The position numbers were made by a program, and so were the translations under genes. A DNA stretch of 64,000 bases from Rhodocyclaceae bacterium. GTDB taxonomy: Bacteria > Pseudomonadota > Gammaproteobacteria > Burkholderiales > Rhodocyclaceae. The notes under the pieces are model-generated. The model saw nothing but the letters and a program-made list of their open reading frames with translations. It did no database searches and was not told where the DNA came from. Shown here piece by piece: positions 1 through 10,203 of the stretch (position 1 is the stretch's first letter; each line of letters starts with the position of its first letter). The stretch covers positions 101,924 through 165,923 of the forward strand of contig JACFMQ010000009.1 in assembly GCA_019455325.1 (NCBI GenBank), in the 5' to 3' direction.

Positions 1-71
1 ACGGCGAACCCTTCATGGGCGCCGACCGTCTGCCGCAGCTCGAAGCGCGGCTGGCCGGCAAGGAATTCTGA
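1..71 (+). CDS. C-terminal end of a probable 2-hydroxychromene-2-carboxylate isomerase-like (DsbA-fold) protein, partial
   Basis: Only the last 22 codons are in the window, read from position 3 to the TGA at 69-71. They end in [17 protein letters not shown], which resembles the C-terminus of the DsbA-fold 2-hydroxychromene-2-carboxylate isomerases (a G-x-F-x-G-x-DRL-x2-LE pattern). The stop overlaps the next ATG (TGATG), so the two genes are probably co-translated. The family call rests on a short tail and is tentative. Confidence 0.45.
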   Translation, partial: GEPFMGADRLPQLEARLAGKEF

Positions 72-670
72 TGCGCGACTGGCAGCCGAAGCGCCTGTGC
101 GTCTTCTGCGGCTCGGCGAAGGGCCGGCGGCCGGAATACGCGGAAACGGCGGCCGCCATGGGCCGGCTGCTCGCCGCGTGCGGCATCGGCCTCGTCTACG
201 GCGGCGGCAACGTCGGCCTGATGGGTCTGCTGGCCGACGCCTGCCTGCAGGCCGGCGGCGAAGTGACCGGCGTCATCCCCGAGGCGCTGATGCAGAAGGA
301 GGTCGGCCACCTCGCGCTGACGCATCTGGAAATCGTCGATTCGATGCATACCAGGAAGGCGCGCATGGCCGAGCTGTCCGACGGCTTCGTCGCGCTGCCC
401 GGCGGCTTCGGCACCTTCGAGGAACTGTGCGAGGTGCTGACCTGGGGCCAGCTCGGCTTCCACGAGAAGCCGGTCGGGCTGGTGAACGTCGCCGGCTATT
501 TCGCGCCGCTGATCGCGCTCTGCGATCGCGCGGTCGCCGAGGGCTTCATGCGGCCGGAGCACCGCGGCCTGCTGCAGGACGCCGAAACGCCCGCGGCAGT
601 GCTCGCCGCGATGGCGAGCCATACGCCGGTGAAACTGGAGAAGTGGATTCGGGAACTGAAGCAGTTGTAG
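71..670 (+). CDS. LOG-family nucleotide phosphoribohydrolase (TIGR00730 type)
   Basis: A 199-residue Rossmann-fold protein of the LOG (Lonely Guy) family, which hydrolyses the N-glycosidic bond of N6-substituted AMP or AMP, releasing base and ribose 5-phosphate. Visible family marks are an N-terminal CVFCGS strand-turn, [13 protein letters not shown] near residue 40, and the signature PGGFGTFEE near residue 110 with ALPGG before it. Length is typical. The gene starts inside the stop of the upstream isomerase-like gene and lies 20 bases before liuB, so it is probably in the same transcript as the leucine-degradation genes. Nothing in the sequence ties its activity to that pathway. Family call is firm; substrate is unknown. 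Confidence 0.9.
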   Translation: MRDWQPKRLCVFCGSAKGRRPEYAETAAAMGRLLAACGIGLVYGGGNVGLMGLLADACLQAGGEVTGVIPEALMQKEVGHLALTHLEIVDSMHTRKARMAELSDGFVALPGGFGTFEELCEVLTWGQLGFHEKPVGLVNVAGYFAPLIALCDRAVAEGFMRPEHRGLLQDAETPAAVLAAMASHTPVKLEKWIRELKQL

Positions 671-690
671 AAAAAAGGAAAAGAGGAGAC

Positions 691-2313
691 ATGACGACGC
701 TGAAAACACAACTCAACCCGCGCAGCGCCGATTTCCAGACCAACGCCGCGGCCATGCGGGCGGTGGTCGACGACCTGCGTGCGACGGTCGGCCGGGTCGC
801 GCTCGGCGGCCCGGAGGCGGCGCGGCAGAAGCACCTGGCGCGCGGCAAACTGCTGCCGCGCGAGCGCGTCGCCGGGCTGCTCGATCCGGGCACGCCGTTC
901 CTGGAAATCTCGCAGCTCGCCGCCTACGGCATGTACGGCGGCGAAGGCGATAAGTTCGAGGTGCCGGCTGCCTCGGTGATCGCCGGCATCGGCCGCGTGA
1001 ACGGCGTCGAATGCATGATCGTCGCCAACGACGCGACGGTGAAGGGCGGCACCTACTACCCGCTGACCGTGAAGAAGCACCTGCGCGCGCAGGAGATCGC
1101 GCTGGAAAACCGGCTGCCGTGCATCTACCTGGTCGACTCGGGCGGCGCCTTCCTGCCGATGCAGGACGAGGTCTTCCCGGACAAGGAGCACTTCGGCCGC
1201 ATCTTCTTCAATCAGGCCAACCTGTCGGCGCAGGGCATCCCGCAGATCGCCGTGGTGATGGGCTCGTGCACGGCCGGCGGCGCCTACGTGCCGGCGATGT
1301 GCGACGAGTCGATCATCGTCCGGAATCAGGGCACGATCTTCCTCGGCGGCCCGCCGCTGGTGAAGGCGGCGACCGGCGAAGTGGTCAGCGCCGAGGACCT
1401 CGGCGGCGCCGACGTGCATACGCGCGTCTCCGGCGTGGCCGACCATCTCGCCGAGAACGACCGGCACGCGCTGGCCATCGCCCGGCGCATCGTGCGCGAC
1501 CTGAACTGGCGGAAGCAGCCGCCGGTGTCGCTGCTGGCGCCGGCCGAGCCGCTCTATGCGGCCGAGGAGCTGTACGGCGTGATCCCGACCGACACCAAGA
1601 AGCCCTTCGACGTGCGCGAGATCGTCGCCCGCCTCGTCGACGGCTCGGACTTCGACGAGTTCAAGTCGCGCTACGGCACGACGCTGGTCTGCGGCTTCGC
1701 GCGCATCTGGGGCTACCCCGTGGGCATCGTCGCCAACAACGGCATCCTCTTCTCGGAATCGGCGCTCAAGGGCGCGCACTTCATCGAGCTGTGCGCGCAG
1801 CGCGGCGTCCCGCTCGTCTTCCTGCAGAACATCACCGGCTTCATGGTCGGCCGCAAGTACGAGAACGGCGGCATCGCGCGCGACGGCGCGAAGATGGTCA
1901 CGGCCGTGGCCACGGCCAAGGTGCCGAAGTTCACGGTGATCATCGGCGGCAGTTTCGGGGCCGGCAACTACGGCATGTGCGGCCGCGCCTATTCGCCCCG
2001 CTTCCTGTGGATGTGGCCGAACGCGCGCATCTCGGTGATGGGCGGCGAGCAGGCCGCCGGCGTGCTGGCCACGGTCAAGCGCGACGGCATCGAGGCCGCC
2101 GGCAAGACCTGGAGCCTCGACGAGGAAGCGGCCTTCAAGGCGCCGATCCGCGAGCAGTACGAGACGCAGGGCCACCCGTACTACGCCAGCGCCCGGCTGT
2201 GGGACGACGGCGTGATCGACCCGGCCGACACCCGCCGCGTGCTGGCGCTGGGCCTTTCCGCCGCGATGAACGCGCCCGCCGAAGAGACGAAGTTCGGCGT
2301 CTTCAGAATGTGA
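691..2313 (+). CDS. liuB: Methylcrotonyl-CoA carboxylase, carboxyltransferase (beta) subunit
   Basis: A 540-residue carboxyltransferase of the biotin-dependent acyl-CoA carboxylases. It transfers carboxyl from carboxybiotin on LiuD to 3-methylcrotonyl-CoA, giving 3-methylglutaconyl-CoA in leucine and isovalerate breakdown. SGGAFLP (about residue 150) and [16 protein letters not shown] (about 420) are typical of the methylcrotonyl rather than the propionyl subfamily. The ATG at 691 follows a clear GAGGAG ribosome-binding site at 684-689; the open frame continues upstream but overlaps the LOG gene and has no better start. liuC, liuD and liuE follow on the same strand, which supports the assignment. 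Confidence 0.93.
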   Translation: MTTLKTQLNPRSADFQTNAAAMRAVVDDLRATVGRVALGGPEAARQKHLARGKLLPRERVAGLLDPGTPFLEISQLAAYGMYGGEGDKFEVPAASVIAGIGRVNGVECMIVANDATVKGGTYYPLTVKKHLRAQEIALENRLPCIYLVDSGGAFLPMQDEVFPDKEHFGRIFFNQANLSAQGIPQIAVVMGSCTAGGAYVPAMCDESIIVRNQGTIFLGGPPLVKAATGEVVSAEDLGGADVHTRVSGVADHLAENDRHALAIARRIVRDLNWRKQPPVSLLAPAEPLYAAEELYGVIPTDTKKPFDVREIVARLVDGSDFDEFKSRYGTTLVCGFARIWGYPVGIVANNGILFSESALKGAHFIELCAQRGVPLVFLQNITGFMVGRKYENGGIARDGAKMVTAVATAKVPKFTVIIGGSFGAGNYGMCGRAYSPRFLWMWPNARISVMGGEQAAGVLATVKRDGIEAAGKTWSLDEEAAFKAPIREQYETQGHPYYASARLWDDGVIDPADTRRVLALGLSAAMNAPAEETKFGVFRM

Positions 2314-2321
2314 TGAAAACG

Positions 2322-2417
2322 TCCACCGCAGAGGCGCAGAGACGCAGAGGAAACGCAGAGAAAAGCGATTTTGATTTCCTCTGCGACATCTCTGCGTCTC
2401 TGCGCCTCTGCGGTGGA
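2322..2417. repeat. Inverted repeat of the CGCAGAGACGCAGAG type between liuB and liuC
   Basis: Two perfectly complementary 28-base arms (2322-2349 and 2390-2417) surround a 40-base A+T-richer spacer that itself contains GAGGAAA and TTTCCTC. The arm begins TCCACCGCAGAGGCGCAG and continues with GACGCAGAG units. Sequences of this kind are widely scattered in intergenic DNA of proteobacteria and are often mis-annotated as short proteins. The repeat sits inside an operon, so the transcript carries a very stable hairpin between liuB and liuC; no U-tract follows, so it is unlikely to be a simple terminator. Confidence 0.85.
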
Positions 2418-2439
2418 TTCTAGGTTTTAGGGAGACATC

Positions 2440-3231
2440 ATGTACCAATCGATCCTCACCGAAGTCGACGGCCCGCTCGGCATCCTCACGCTGAACAAGG
2501 CCGAGCGTCACAACGCCTTCGACGAAACGCTGATCGCCGAGATCACCGCCGGCCTCAAGGAACTCGAAGCCGATCCGCGCGTGCGCGCCGTCGTGCTGTC
2601 GTCGACGGGCAAGAGCTTCTGCGCCGGCGCCGACCTCAACTGGATGAAGCGCGCTGCCGGCTATTCGCCGGAAGAGAACCTGCGCGACGCGCGCAAGCTG
2701 GCGACGCTGCTGTCCACGCTCAACGAGCTGTCGAAGCCGACGGTGGCCCGCGTGCAGGGCCCGGCCTACGGCGGCGGCGTCGGTCTGGTCGCCGCCTGCG
2801 ACATCGCGGTCGCCACCTTCGAGGCGCAGTTCGCGCTGACCGAGGTGAAGCTCGGCATCATCCCGGCGGTGATCAGCCCCTACGTCATCGCCGCCATCGG
2901 CGAGCGCTACGCGCGCCGCTACATGCTCACCGCCGAGCGCTTCTCGGCCTCCGAGGCCTATCGCATCGGCCTGGTGCACGAGATCGTGCCGGACGAGGCG
3001 GCGCTCGACGAGGCGGTCGGCGAACTGGTCGACGCGCTCTTGAAGAACGGCCCGCGCGCGCAGGGCGAATGCAAGGCGCTGATCCGCGTCGTCGCCGGCC
3101 AGCCGATCGACGAGGCGGCGATCGAGGAGACGGCGCAGCGCATCACGCGCGTGCGCGCCAGCGCCGAGGGCCGGGAGGGGCTCACCGCCTTCCTCGAAAA
3201 ACGCAAGCCGAACTGGCTGGGAGACAACTGA
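2440..3231 (+). CDS. liuC: Methylglutaconyl-CoA hydratase (enoyl-CoA hydratase/isomerase family)
   Basis: A 263-residue crotonase-fold enzyme that, by context, hydrates 3-methylglutaconyl-CoA to 3-hydroxy-3-methylglutaryl-CoA. Crotonase marks are FCAGADLNWMKR (about residue 60, oxyanion hole and CoA contact) and PAYGGGVGLVAACDIAVA (about 107-124). The start has a GGGAG site at 2429-2433. It lies between the two methylcrotonyl-CoA carboxylase subunits, the usual order in liu clusters. The crotonase family call is certain; the exact substrate is inferred from position. Confidence 0.88.
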   Translation: MYQSILTEVDGPLGILTLNKAERHNAFDETLIAEITAGLKELEADPRVRAVVLSSTGKSFCAGADLNWMKRAAGYSPEENLRDARKLATLLSTLNELSKPTVARVQGPAYGGGVGLVAACDIAVATFEAQFALTEVKLGIIPAVISPYVIAAIGERYARRYMLTAERFSASEAYRIGLVHEIVPDEAALDEAVGELVDALLKNGPRAQGECKALIRVVAGQPIDEAAIEETAQRITRVRASAEGREGLTAFLEKRKPNWLGDN

Positions 3232-3232
3232 G

Positions 3233-5236
<2,004 letters not shown>

Positions 5237-5258
5237 GTTTGGCCGAAGTCGTGTTTAG

Positions 5259-5274
5259 TATTACAAATGTAATA
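5259..5274. promoter_or_regulatory. A+T-rich palindromic operator before the antitoxin gene
   Basis: The perfect inverted repeat TATTAC-AAAT-GTAATA lies 17 bases before the antitoxin ATG, in a stretch clearly A+T-richer than the surroundings. Toxin-antitoxin operons are normally repressed by the antitoxin bound to such a palindrome, so this is the probable autoregulatory operator. Promoter elements cannot be separated from it by eye. A GGAG ribosome-binding site follows at 5280-5283. Confidence 0.6.
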
Positions 5275-5290
5275 ACTTCGGAGGTCGACC

Positions 5291-5515
5291 ATGTTCTCAG
5301 TCAAATTGACCCAGATCGGTAATTCCGTAGGAGCCGTCTTTCCCAAGGAACTGCTGGCGCATCTGCACGCGGAAAAGGGCGATACGCTGTTCTTCGTCGA
5401 GTCGCCGCAGGGGTTCACGATGACGCCTTACGACCCGGCCATCGAGGAACAACTGGCGGAAGGGCGCGAGTTCATGCGTGAATATCGTGACGCCTTCCAC
5501 GCCCTCGCCAAATGA
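5291..5515 (+). CDS. AbrB/MazE-fold antitoxin partnered with a Doc toxin
   Basis: A 74-residue protein with an AbrB/MazE swapped-hairpin N-terminus (VKLTQIGNSVGAVFPKELL), expected to bind DNA as a dimer. The acidic, flexible C-terminal half presumably wraps and inhibits the toxin. The stop overlaps the toxin start (ATGA, 5512-5515), giving coupled translation. The usual partner of Doc is Phd, whereas this antitoxin has the MazE-like fold. The pair is inserted between liuD and liuE and is A+T-richer than its neighbours, which suggests transfer. Confidence 0.85.
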   Translation: MFSVKLTQIGNSVGAVFPKELLAHLHAEKGDTLFFVESPQGFTMTPYDPAIEEQLAEGREFMREYRDAFHALAK

Positions 5516-5904
5516 GTTTTCGCTGGCTCGAACCGCGGGCGCTGGCGTTGCTGCATGATGAAAGCCTCGCCATTCACGGTGGAGCTTCCGGCGTACGCGA
5601 TGAAGGGCTGCTCGAATCGGCACTGAGCCGGCCGCTCAATCTGGTCGCCTACGGGAGGCCAGACGTATTCGACTGTGCTGCCGCTTACGCCTATGGGCTG
5701 GCGAAGAACCATCCCTACGTCGATGGCAACAAGCGTACGGCCTTTCTCGCCGCCGGCGTTTTCCTGCGTCTCAACGGCTGGCGCTTGCAGGTGACGCAGA
5801 TCGACGCCATTCAGACGGTGCTGGCGCTCGCTGCCGGCGAACTTTCCGAAACCGATTTCGCTGCCTGGCTGCGCGCCGGCAGCGTCGAACATCAACGCAG
5901 ATGA
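5512..5904 (+). CDS. Doc-family (Fic-fold) toxin
   Basis: A 130-residue death-on-curing type protein. The Fic/Doc active-site motif reads [12 protein letters not shown] at about residues 65-76, matching H-x-F/Y-x-D-G/A-N-K-R. In phage P1 Doc the same motif phosphorylates elongation factor EF-Tu and stops translation. The N-terminus contains the family's [19 protein letters not shown] stretch. It overlaps the antitoxin by four bases and ends 10 bases before liuE. All motif residues are present, so it is probably active. Confidence 0.88.
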   Translation: MSFRWLEPRALALLHDESLAIHGGASGVRDEGLLESALSRPLNLVAYGRPDVFDCAAAYAYGLAKNHPYVDGNKRTAFLAAGVFLRLNGWRLQVTQIDAIQTVLALAAGELSETDFAAWLRAGSVEHQRR

Positions 5905-5914
5905 GCGAACGAAA

Positions 5915-6832
5915 ATGAGCCTCCCGAGAACCGTCAAGATCGTCGAGGTCGGCCCGCGCGACGGTCTGCAGAACGAGAAGCAGCCGGTGCCGACCGCGGT
6001 CAAGGTCGAGCTGATCGAGCGGCTGGCCGACGCCGGCCTGCCGGCGGTCGAGGCGACGGCCTTCGTGTCGCCGAAGTGGGTGCCGCAGATGGCCGACAGC
6101 GCCGAGGTGATGAAGGCCCTCCGCCGCAAGGAGGGCGTCGCCTACCCGGTGCTGGCGCCGAACCTGAAGGGCTTCGACGCGGCGGTCGAGGCCGGCGCTG
6201 TCGAGGTCGCGGTCTTCGGCGCGGCCTCCGAAGCCTTCTCGCAGAAGAACATCAACTGCTCGGTCGCCGAGAGCATCAAGCGCTTCGAGCCGGTGGTCTG
6301 CGCCGCGCTGGCGCTCGACATGAAGGTGCGCGGCTACGTCTCCTGCGTCGTCGGCTGCCCGTACGAGGGGCCGGTGGCGCCGCAGAAGGCGGCCGAGGTG
6401 GCGCAGCGCCTGTTCGACATGGGCTGCTACGAGGTCTCGCTCGGCGACACCATCGGCGTCGGCACGCCGGTCGCCGTGCAGCGCATGATCGAAGCCTGCG
6501 CGCGGCACGTGCCGATGGCCAGACTCGCCGGCCACTACCACGACACCTACGGCATGGCCGTGGCCAACGTCTATGCCTCGCTGCAACTGGGCATGCGCGT
6601 CTTCGACAGCTCGGTCGCCGGCCTCGGCGGCTGTCCGTACGCCGCCGGCGCATCGGGGAACGTTGCCACCGAAGACGTCGTCTACCTGCTCAACGGACTG
6701 GGCATCGAAACGGGCATCGACATGGACAGGCTGCTGGACGCCGGGCAATTCATCCTCGGGCACCTCGGCCGCGCGCCGGCCGCGAAGTCGGCGCGCGCGC
6801 TGCTGGCGAAGCGGGGGGCGGGGGGCGCATGA
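5915..6832 (+). CDS. liuE: Hydroxymethylglutaryl-CoA lyase
   Basis: A 305-residue TIM-barrel enzyme of the HMG-CoA lyase family that cleaves 3-hydroxy-3-methylglutaryl-CoA to acetyl-CoA and acetoacetate, the last step of the leucine/isovalerate pathway. Signatures are [10 protein letters not shown] near residue 10 (metal and substrate contact), [12 protein letters not shown] in the middle, GHYHDTYG, and the active-site cysteine loop AGLGGCPYA at about residue 233. Length is typical. It belongs to the liu cluster although the toxin-antitoxin pair now precedes it; its promoter may therefore include that of the pair. Confidence 0.95.
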   Translation: MSLPRTVKIVEVGPRDGLQNEKQPVPTAVKVELIERLADAGLPAVEATAFVSPKWVPQMADSAEVMKALRRKEGVAYPVLAPNLKGFDAAVEAGAVEVAVFGAASEAFSQKNINCSVAESIKRFEPVVCAALALDMKVRGYVSCVVGCPYEGPVAPQKAAEVAQRLFDMGCYEVSLGDTIGVGTPVAVQRMIEACARHVPMARLAGHYHDTYGMAVANVYASLQLGMRVFDSSVAGLGGCPYAAGASGNVATEDVVYLLNGLGIETGIDMDRLLDAGQFILGHLGRAPAAKSARALLAKRGAGGA

Positions 6833-6855
6833 GCGTTCTCGCCCGGCGGGTGTTC

Positions 6856-6890
6856 TCTCCTTCGGGGAGATGGCCGTGCAGCGGCCGGAG
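6856..6890 (+). repeat. Two-hairpin intergenic motif, copy 1
   Basis: After the liuE stop two short hairpins occur in tandem: TCTCC-TTCGG-GGAGA (6856-6870) and GGCCG-TGCAG-CGGCC (6872-6886), followed by GGAG. The region between coxB and coxA (10237-10273) has the same plan with different stem bases. The first hairpin overlaps the start codon chosen for the DUF1289 gene, so it could influence translation. Confidence 0.45.
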
Positions 6891-7094
6891 AGTCGCCCGG
6901 TGAGCGTCGCCTCGCCGTGCATCAACGTCTGCCGCATGGACGAGGCGGGCGCGCTGTGCGTCGGCTGCCTGCGCACGCTCGACGAGATCGCCGGCTGGAG
7001 CCGGGCCTCCGACGACGCCCGGCGGGCGATCCTGGCGGCGATCGACGAACGCCGCGCCGGGCGCGATCCGCAAACGCCAGGGCTTGCGCCATGA
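6870..7094 (+). CDS. DUF1289 family small protein
   Basis: A 74-residue protein with the DUF1289 cysteine pattern SPCINVC-x9-C-x2-C, followed by a short helix rich in Arg and Asp. Proteins of this family are small, conserved in proteobacteria and predicted to bind a metal through the four cysteines; their function is unknown. The ATG at 6870 is used here. A GTG at 6900 would give a 64-residue form beginning closer to the conserved core and is a reasonable alternative. The next gene starts inside its end. Confidence 0.7.
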   Translation: MAVQRPESRPVSVASPCINVCRMDEAGALCVGCLRTLDEIAGWSRASDDARRAILAAIDERRAGRDPQTPGLAP

Positions 7095-7273
7095 ACGAAG
7101 AAGATCCCTACATCTGCGTCGGCGTCTGCATGACCGACCCCGATTCCGGCTACTGCCTCGGCTGCGGTCGGCCGCCGCTGGCGGCGCCGGCCGGCGAGAT
7201 CGTCGTCGAGGAAGCGCCGGCGCAGCCGGTCGAACCCCTGCCCGCCTCGGGCGATCCGGACACGCCGACATGA
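7091..7273 (+). CDS. Second DUF1289-like small protein
   Basis: A 60-residue protein carrying the same CVGVC-x9-C-x2-C layout as the preceding one (ICVGVCMTDPDSGYCLGCGR). An acidic, proline-rich tail follows. It overlaps the preceding gene by four bases, and its stop overlaps the ATG of the downstream hydrolase (ATGA, 7270-7273), so three proteins are translationally coupled. Function unknown; a metal-binding role is inferred only from the cysteines. Confidence 0.72.
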   Translation: MNEEDPYICVGVCMTDPDSGYCLGCGRPPLAAPAGEIVVEEAPAQPVEPLPASGDPDTPT

Positions 7274-8193
7274 GCGCCGCCGAGGTCCGCCTGCCCGACA
7301 GCCTGCTCGTGCTCGAACGCGGCTGGCTGTCGTCGAACAACGTCGTCTTCTTCGAGGGCGAGACGGCGACGCTGGTCGACAGCGGCTACGTCAGCCACGC
7401 CGCGCAGACCGTGGCGCTGCTCGAACGCGCGCTCGACGGCCGCCGGCTCGCGCACCTGATCAACACCCATGCGCACTCCGACCACATCGGCGGCAACGCC
7501 GCCGTGCAGGCCGCCTTCCATTGCCGCATCACGGTGCCGCAGGGCATCGCCGCGACCATCGCCGAGTGGGACGAGGCGGCGCTGCTGCTCTCGCCGCTCG
7601 GCCAGCGCGCCGCGCGCTTCGCGCACGACGCGACCTACGCCGCCGGCGATTCGTTCGTCCTCGGCGAACTGGCGTGGCAGGCGCTGGCCGTGCCCGGCCA
7701 CGACATGGACGCGCTCGCCCTCTACAACCCGGAACAGCGCCTCTTGATCTCCGGCGACGCGCTGTGGCGGGACGGCTTCGGCGTCGTCTTCTCCGAGCTG
7801 CTCGGCCATCCGGACGGCCTGAAGGCGACGCGCGAGACGCTCGAGATGCTCGCCCGGCTGCCGATCGACGCGGTCATCCCCGGCCACGGCGCGCCCTTCG
7901 CCGACGTGCCGGAAGCCTTCGAGCGCGCCTTCATGCGGCTCGCCGCCTTCGAGCAGAACATTGAGCGCCTGGCGCGGCACGCGCTGAAGGTGATGCTCGC
8001 CTTCTTCATGCTGGAAAAGCGGCAACTGCCGCGCGCCGCGCTGCCGGAATTCCTCGCCGGCCTCTCCTTCGTGCAGGACGTGAACGCCCGCTACCTCGGC
8101 CACGAACCCGACGAACTCGCCGACTGGCTGGTCGCCGACCTCGCCCGCGCCGGCGCGCTGCGCGAGGAAGACGGTCTGCTGCTCGCCGCCTGA
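7270..8193 (+). CDS. Metallo-beta-lactamase-fold hydrolase
   Basis: A 307-residue MBL-fold protein. The zinc motif THAHSDHIGG lies near residue 60. The later ligands are VPGHDMDA (about 145), SGDALW (about 160) and PGHGAPF (about 205). A C-terminal helical extension of about 80 residues follows, as in the glyoxalase-II-like hydrolase subgroup. Substrate cannot be told from sequence. It is the last gene of the block and is followed by a strong terminator at 8217-8243. Confidence 0.85.
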   Translation: MSAAEVRLPDSLLVLERGWLSSNNVVFFEGETATLVDSGYVSHAAQTVALLERALDGRRLAHLINTHAHSDHIGGNAAVQAAFHCRITVPQGIAATIAEWDEAALLLSPLGQRAARFAHDATYAAGDSFVLGELAWQALAVPGHDMDALALYNPEQRLLISGDALWRDGFGVVFSELLGHPDGLKATRETLEMLARLPIDAVIPGHGAPFADVPEAFERAFMRLAAFEQNIERLARHALKVMLAFFMLEKRQLPRAALPEFLAGLSFVQDVNARYLGHEPDELADWLVADLARAGALREEDGLLLAA

Positions 8194-8496
8194 GCGTCGC
8201 CTCGTCCTGCCCCGGAACGCGGCCGCCCGGCCGCGTTTTTTTTCGCGCCGCCGTTTGTTCGGCGCAGCAAATTCTCCGCCGCGGCGACCGGACGGTGCCG
8301 CAAAACCTTGCGTCGAAGGGCGGCGATCACTTTGCGCGGCGCAGCATCGGAACCAAGTTTGTCTTTCTCAATCATAGAGTTAATCGCGGACGGTTTTCCG
8401 CCATTGCATCACGTCGTGTTGCTGCTCGGGCGGCAGCAGGATGGGTGCGGACACGATCTTTTCTCGCTGCTCCGCGTTTCGGAAGAGGGGAAAACG
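8194..8496. other. Gene-free region before the cytochrome oxidase operon
   Basis: About 300 bases without a convincing gene. The first 50 hold the terminator of the preceding gene. The rest should contain the oxidase-operon promoter; the A+T-rich patch at about 8351-8385 is the most promising part, but I cannot pick -35 and -10 hexamers with correct spacing. No dyad like those of the 48.6-62.4 kb region was found here. Confidence 0.6.
8217..8243 (+). terminator. Rho-independent terminator after the MBL hydrolase
   Basis: The hairpin CGCGGCC-GCCC-GGCCGCG (8218-8235) is followed by eight consecutive T residues (8236-8243). It ends the liu/DUF1289/MBL transcription block. Confidence 0.92.
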
Positions 8497-8976
8497 ATGG
8501 CTCTGGTGGTCAGGCAGACGATGCTGGGTCTGGCGTGGGTGGCGCAGCCCGAGCGGGCGCTGTCGCCGGCGCAGGGCCGCTGCCTGCTGCTCGCCGCCGC
8601 CGCCGTCTGCGGCGGCATCGCGGCGGCCTTCGCCGCCGTCGGCGCGTGGCCGGTGCTGCCGTTCGCTGGCGTCGAGATCGCCGTCCTCTGGGCCGCCCTG
8701 CGCCATCTCCGCCGCCACGCCGACGACGAGGAGCGCATCGACGTCGGCGAGCGCCAGGTCGTCGTCAGCCGCCGCAGCGGCGGCCGCGACGAGCGCCACG
8801 AATTCATCCGCCACTGGGTGCGGCTGCGCGTCGACGCGCAGCCGGGCAGGGGCGACTGTCGCCTGTTCCTGCGTTCGCACGGCCGCGAGGTGGAGATCGG
8901 ACGCCTGCTGACGGACGCGCAGAAACGGGCGCTCGCCGGCGAACTCGGGACCAGGCTGGGCGCGGCGCCGCGCTGA
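8497..8976 (+). CDS. DUF2244 membrane protein of the cytochrome oxidase operon
   Basis: A 159-residue protein with two adjacent hydrophobic segments near residues 28-68, then a soluble domain with VVVSRRSGG and LFLRSHGREVEIGRLLTD, the DUF2244 pattern. This family is regularly found directly upstream of coxB in proteobacteria. Its role is unknown, presumably in oxidase assembly or membrane insertion. The ATG at 8497 follows GAGGGG at 8485-8490. coxB begins 27 bases downstream. Confidence 0.78.
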   Translation: MALVVRQTMLGLAWVAQPERALSPAQGRCLLLAAAAVCGGIAAAFAAVGAWPVLPFAGVEIAVLWAALRHLRRHADDEERIDVGERQVVVSRRSGGRDERHEFIRHWVRLRVDAQPGRGDCRLFLRSHGREVEIGRLLTDAQKRALAGELGTRLGAAPR

Positions 8977-9003
8977 GGCGACACCACCGACGGAGGAGGG
9001 GAC

Positions 9004-10203
9004 GTGGAGACGACCGCAGGTTTCACCCGACCGCAGCCGCACATGCGGTTCGCCGGCGCCTTCGCCGCGCTGCTGGCGCCGGCCGCGGCGCTCGCCGACT
9101 ACACCTGGAACTTTCCGCCGCCGGTGACGCCGGTCGCCCGCGAGACGCTGCAGATCCACAACGAGTTCATGATCATCATCGGCGTGCTGTTCACGGTGGT
9201 GTTCGCAATCATGATCTATTCGATGGTCAAGCACCGGAAGAGCCTCGGCCACGCGCCGGCCCGGTTCTCCGGCCCGACCGGCGCCGTGCAGTGGTTCTGG
9301 GTGCTGGTGCCCTTCGCCATCCTGCTCTTCATCGACTTCGTGCTGATGGGCATCCCGGCCTGGCGCGCGGTGGTCGAGATGGAGGACACCAAGACGAAGG
9401 CGGACATGGTGCTGAAGATCACCGGCATGCAGTGGAAGTGGCAGTATGAGTATCCGGAATCCGACATCCGCTTCGTCAGCGCCCTGTCGACGCCGCGCGA
9501 GCAGATCGCCAACCAGGAGGCCAAGGGCGAGCACTACCTGCTGGAAGTCGACAACGAGGTGGTGCTGCCGGTCGGCAGGAAGGTGCGCATCCTGCTCACC
9601 GCCACCGACGTCATCCACACCTGGTGGGTGCCGCAGTTCGGCGTCAAGCGCGACGCCATTCCCGGCTTCCTGCGCGAGACCTGGGTGCGGATCGAGGCGC
9701 CCGGCGTCTATCGCGGCCAGTGCGCCGAACTGTGCGGCAAGGACCACGGCTTCATGCCGGTGGTCGTGCGCGCCGTGCCCGAACCGGAGTTCGCCGCCTG
9801 GGTCGAAAGCAAGAAGGGCGAGCAGACGGCGACCGCGGCCGGCGCCGAGCGGACCTGGAGCAAGGACGAACTGCTCGCCAAGGGCAAGGAGGTCTACGAG
9901 GCGCAGTGCGCGGTCTGCCATCAGCCCGACGGCAAGGGCCTGCCGCCCGCCTTCCCGGCGCTCTCCGGCAGCCGGATCGTGACCGGACCGCTGCTCGGCA
10001 TGAACGGCAGGCTGGCGAAGGACGGCCACGTGGACCGCGTGCTCAACGGCAAGGAGGGTACAGCCATGCAGGCGTTCCGCAACACCCTCTCCGACGTCGA
10101 CCTCGCCGCCGTCATCACCTACGAGCGCAACGCGCTCGGCAATGCCACGGGCGACCTGATCCAGCCCGCCCAGATCAAGGCCCTGCGCCGGGAGGCCCCA
10201 TGA
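9004..10203 (+). CDS. coxB: Cytochrome c oxidase subunit II fused to a C-terminal cytochrome c domain
   Basis: A 399-residue subunit II. A signal-like segment (about residues 14-31) and two membrane helices (about 55-75 and 97-117) precede the periplasmic cupredoxin domain. The CuA ligands lie in VIHTWWVP and CAELCGKDHGFMPV. A cytochrome c domain follows with the heme site CAVCHQP (Cys302, Cys305, His306), so the protein both receives and passes electrons, as in caa3-type oxidases. The GTG at 9004 is preferred because it follows GGAGGAGGGG at 8991-9000; an ATG at 9043 lies closer to the signal-like segment. It starts the structural oxidase genes. Confidence 0.95.
   Translation: METTAGFTRPQPHMRFAGAFAALLAPAAALADYTWNFPPPVTPVARETLQIHNEFMIIIGVLFTVVFAIMIYSMVKHRKSLGHAPARFSGPTGAVQWFWVLVPFAILLFIDFVLMGIPAWRAVVEMEDTKTKADMVLKITGMQWKWQYEYPESDIRFVSALSTPREQIANQEAKGEHYLLEVDNEVVLPVGRKVRILLTATDVIHTWWVPQFGVKRDAIPGFLRETWVRIEAPGVYRGQCAELCGKDHGFMPVVVRAVPEPEFAAWVESKKGEQTATAAGAERTWSKDELLAKGKEVYEAQCAVCHQPDGKGLPPAFPALSGSRIVTGPLLGMNGRLAKDGHVDRVLNGKEGTAMQAFRNTLSDVDLAAVITYERNALGNATGDLIQPAQIKALRREAP

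Noticed and set aside
2310-2423. Short protein-like reading RRGAETQRRR across the inverted repeat
   Set aside because: It is a well-known spurious translation of this repeat type, without start signals or conservation as protein.
6829-6903. A 24-codon frame overlapping the liuE stop
   Set aside because: It covers the two-hairpin motif, lacks a ribosome-binding site and has biased composition.
8275-8310. Possible RegA-like dyad before the oxidase operon (GCGAC ... GCCGC)
   Set aside because: The half-sites are eight or more bases apart instead of five, and no -10 hexamer has the spacing seen at boxes 1-4.
9043-9045. ATG as coxB start
   Set aside because: The GTG at 9004 has an excellent ribosome-binding site; the ATG has none. 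It remains an alternative only because it begins nearer the signal-like segment.
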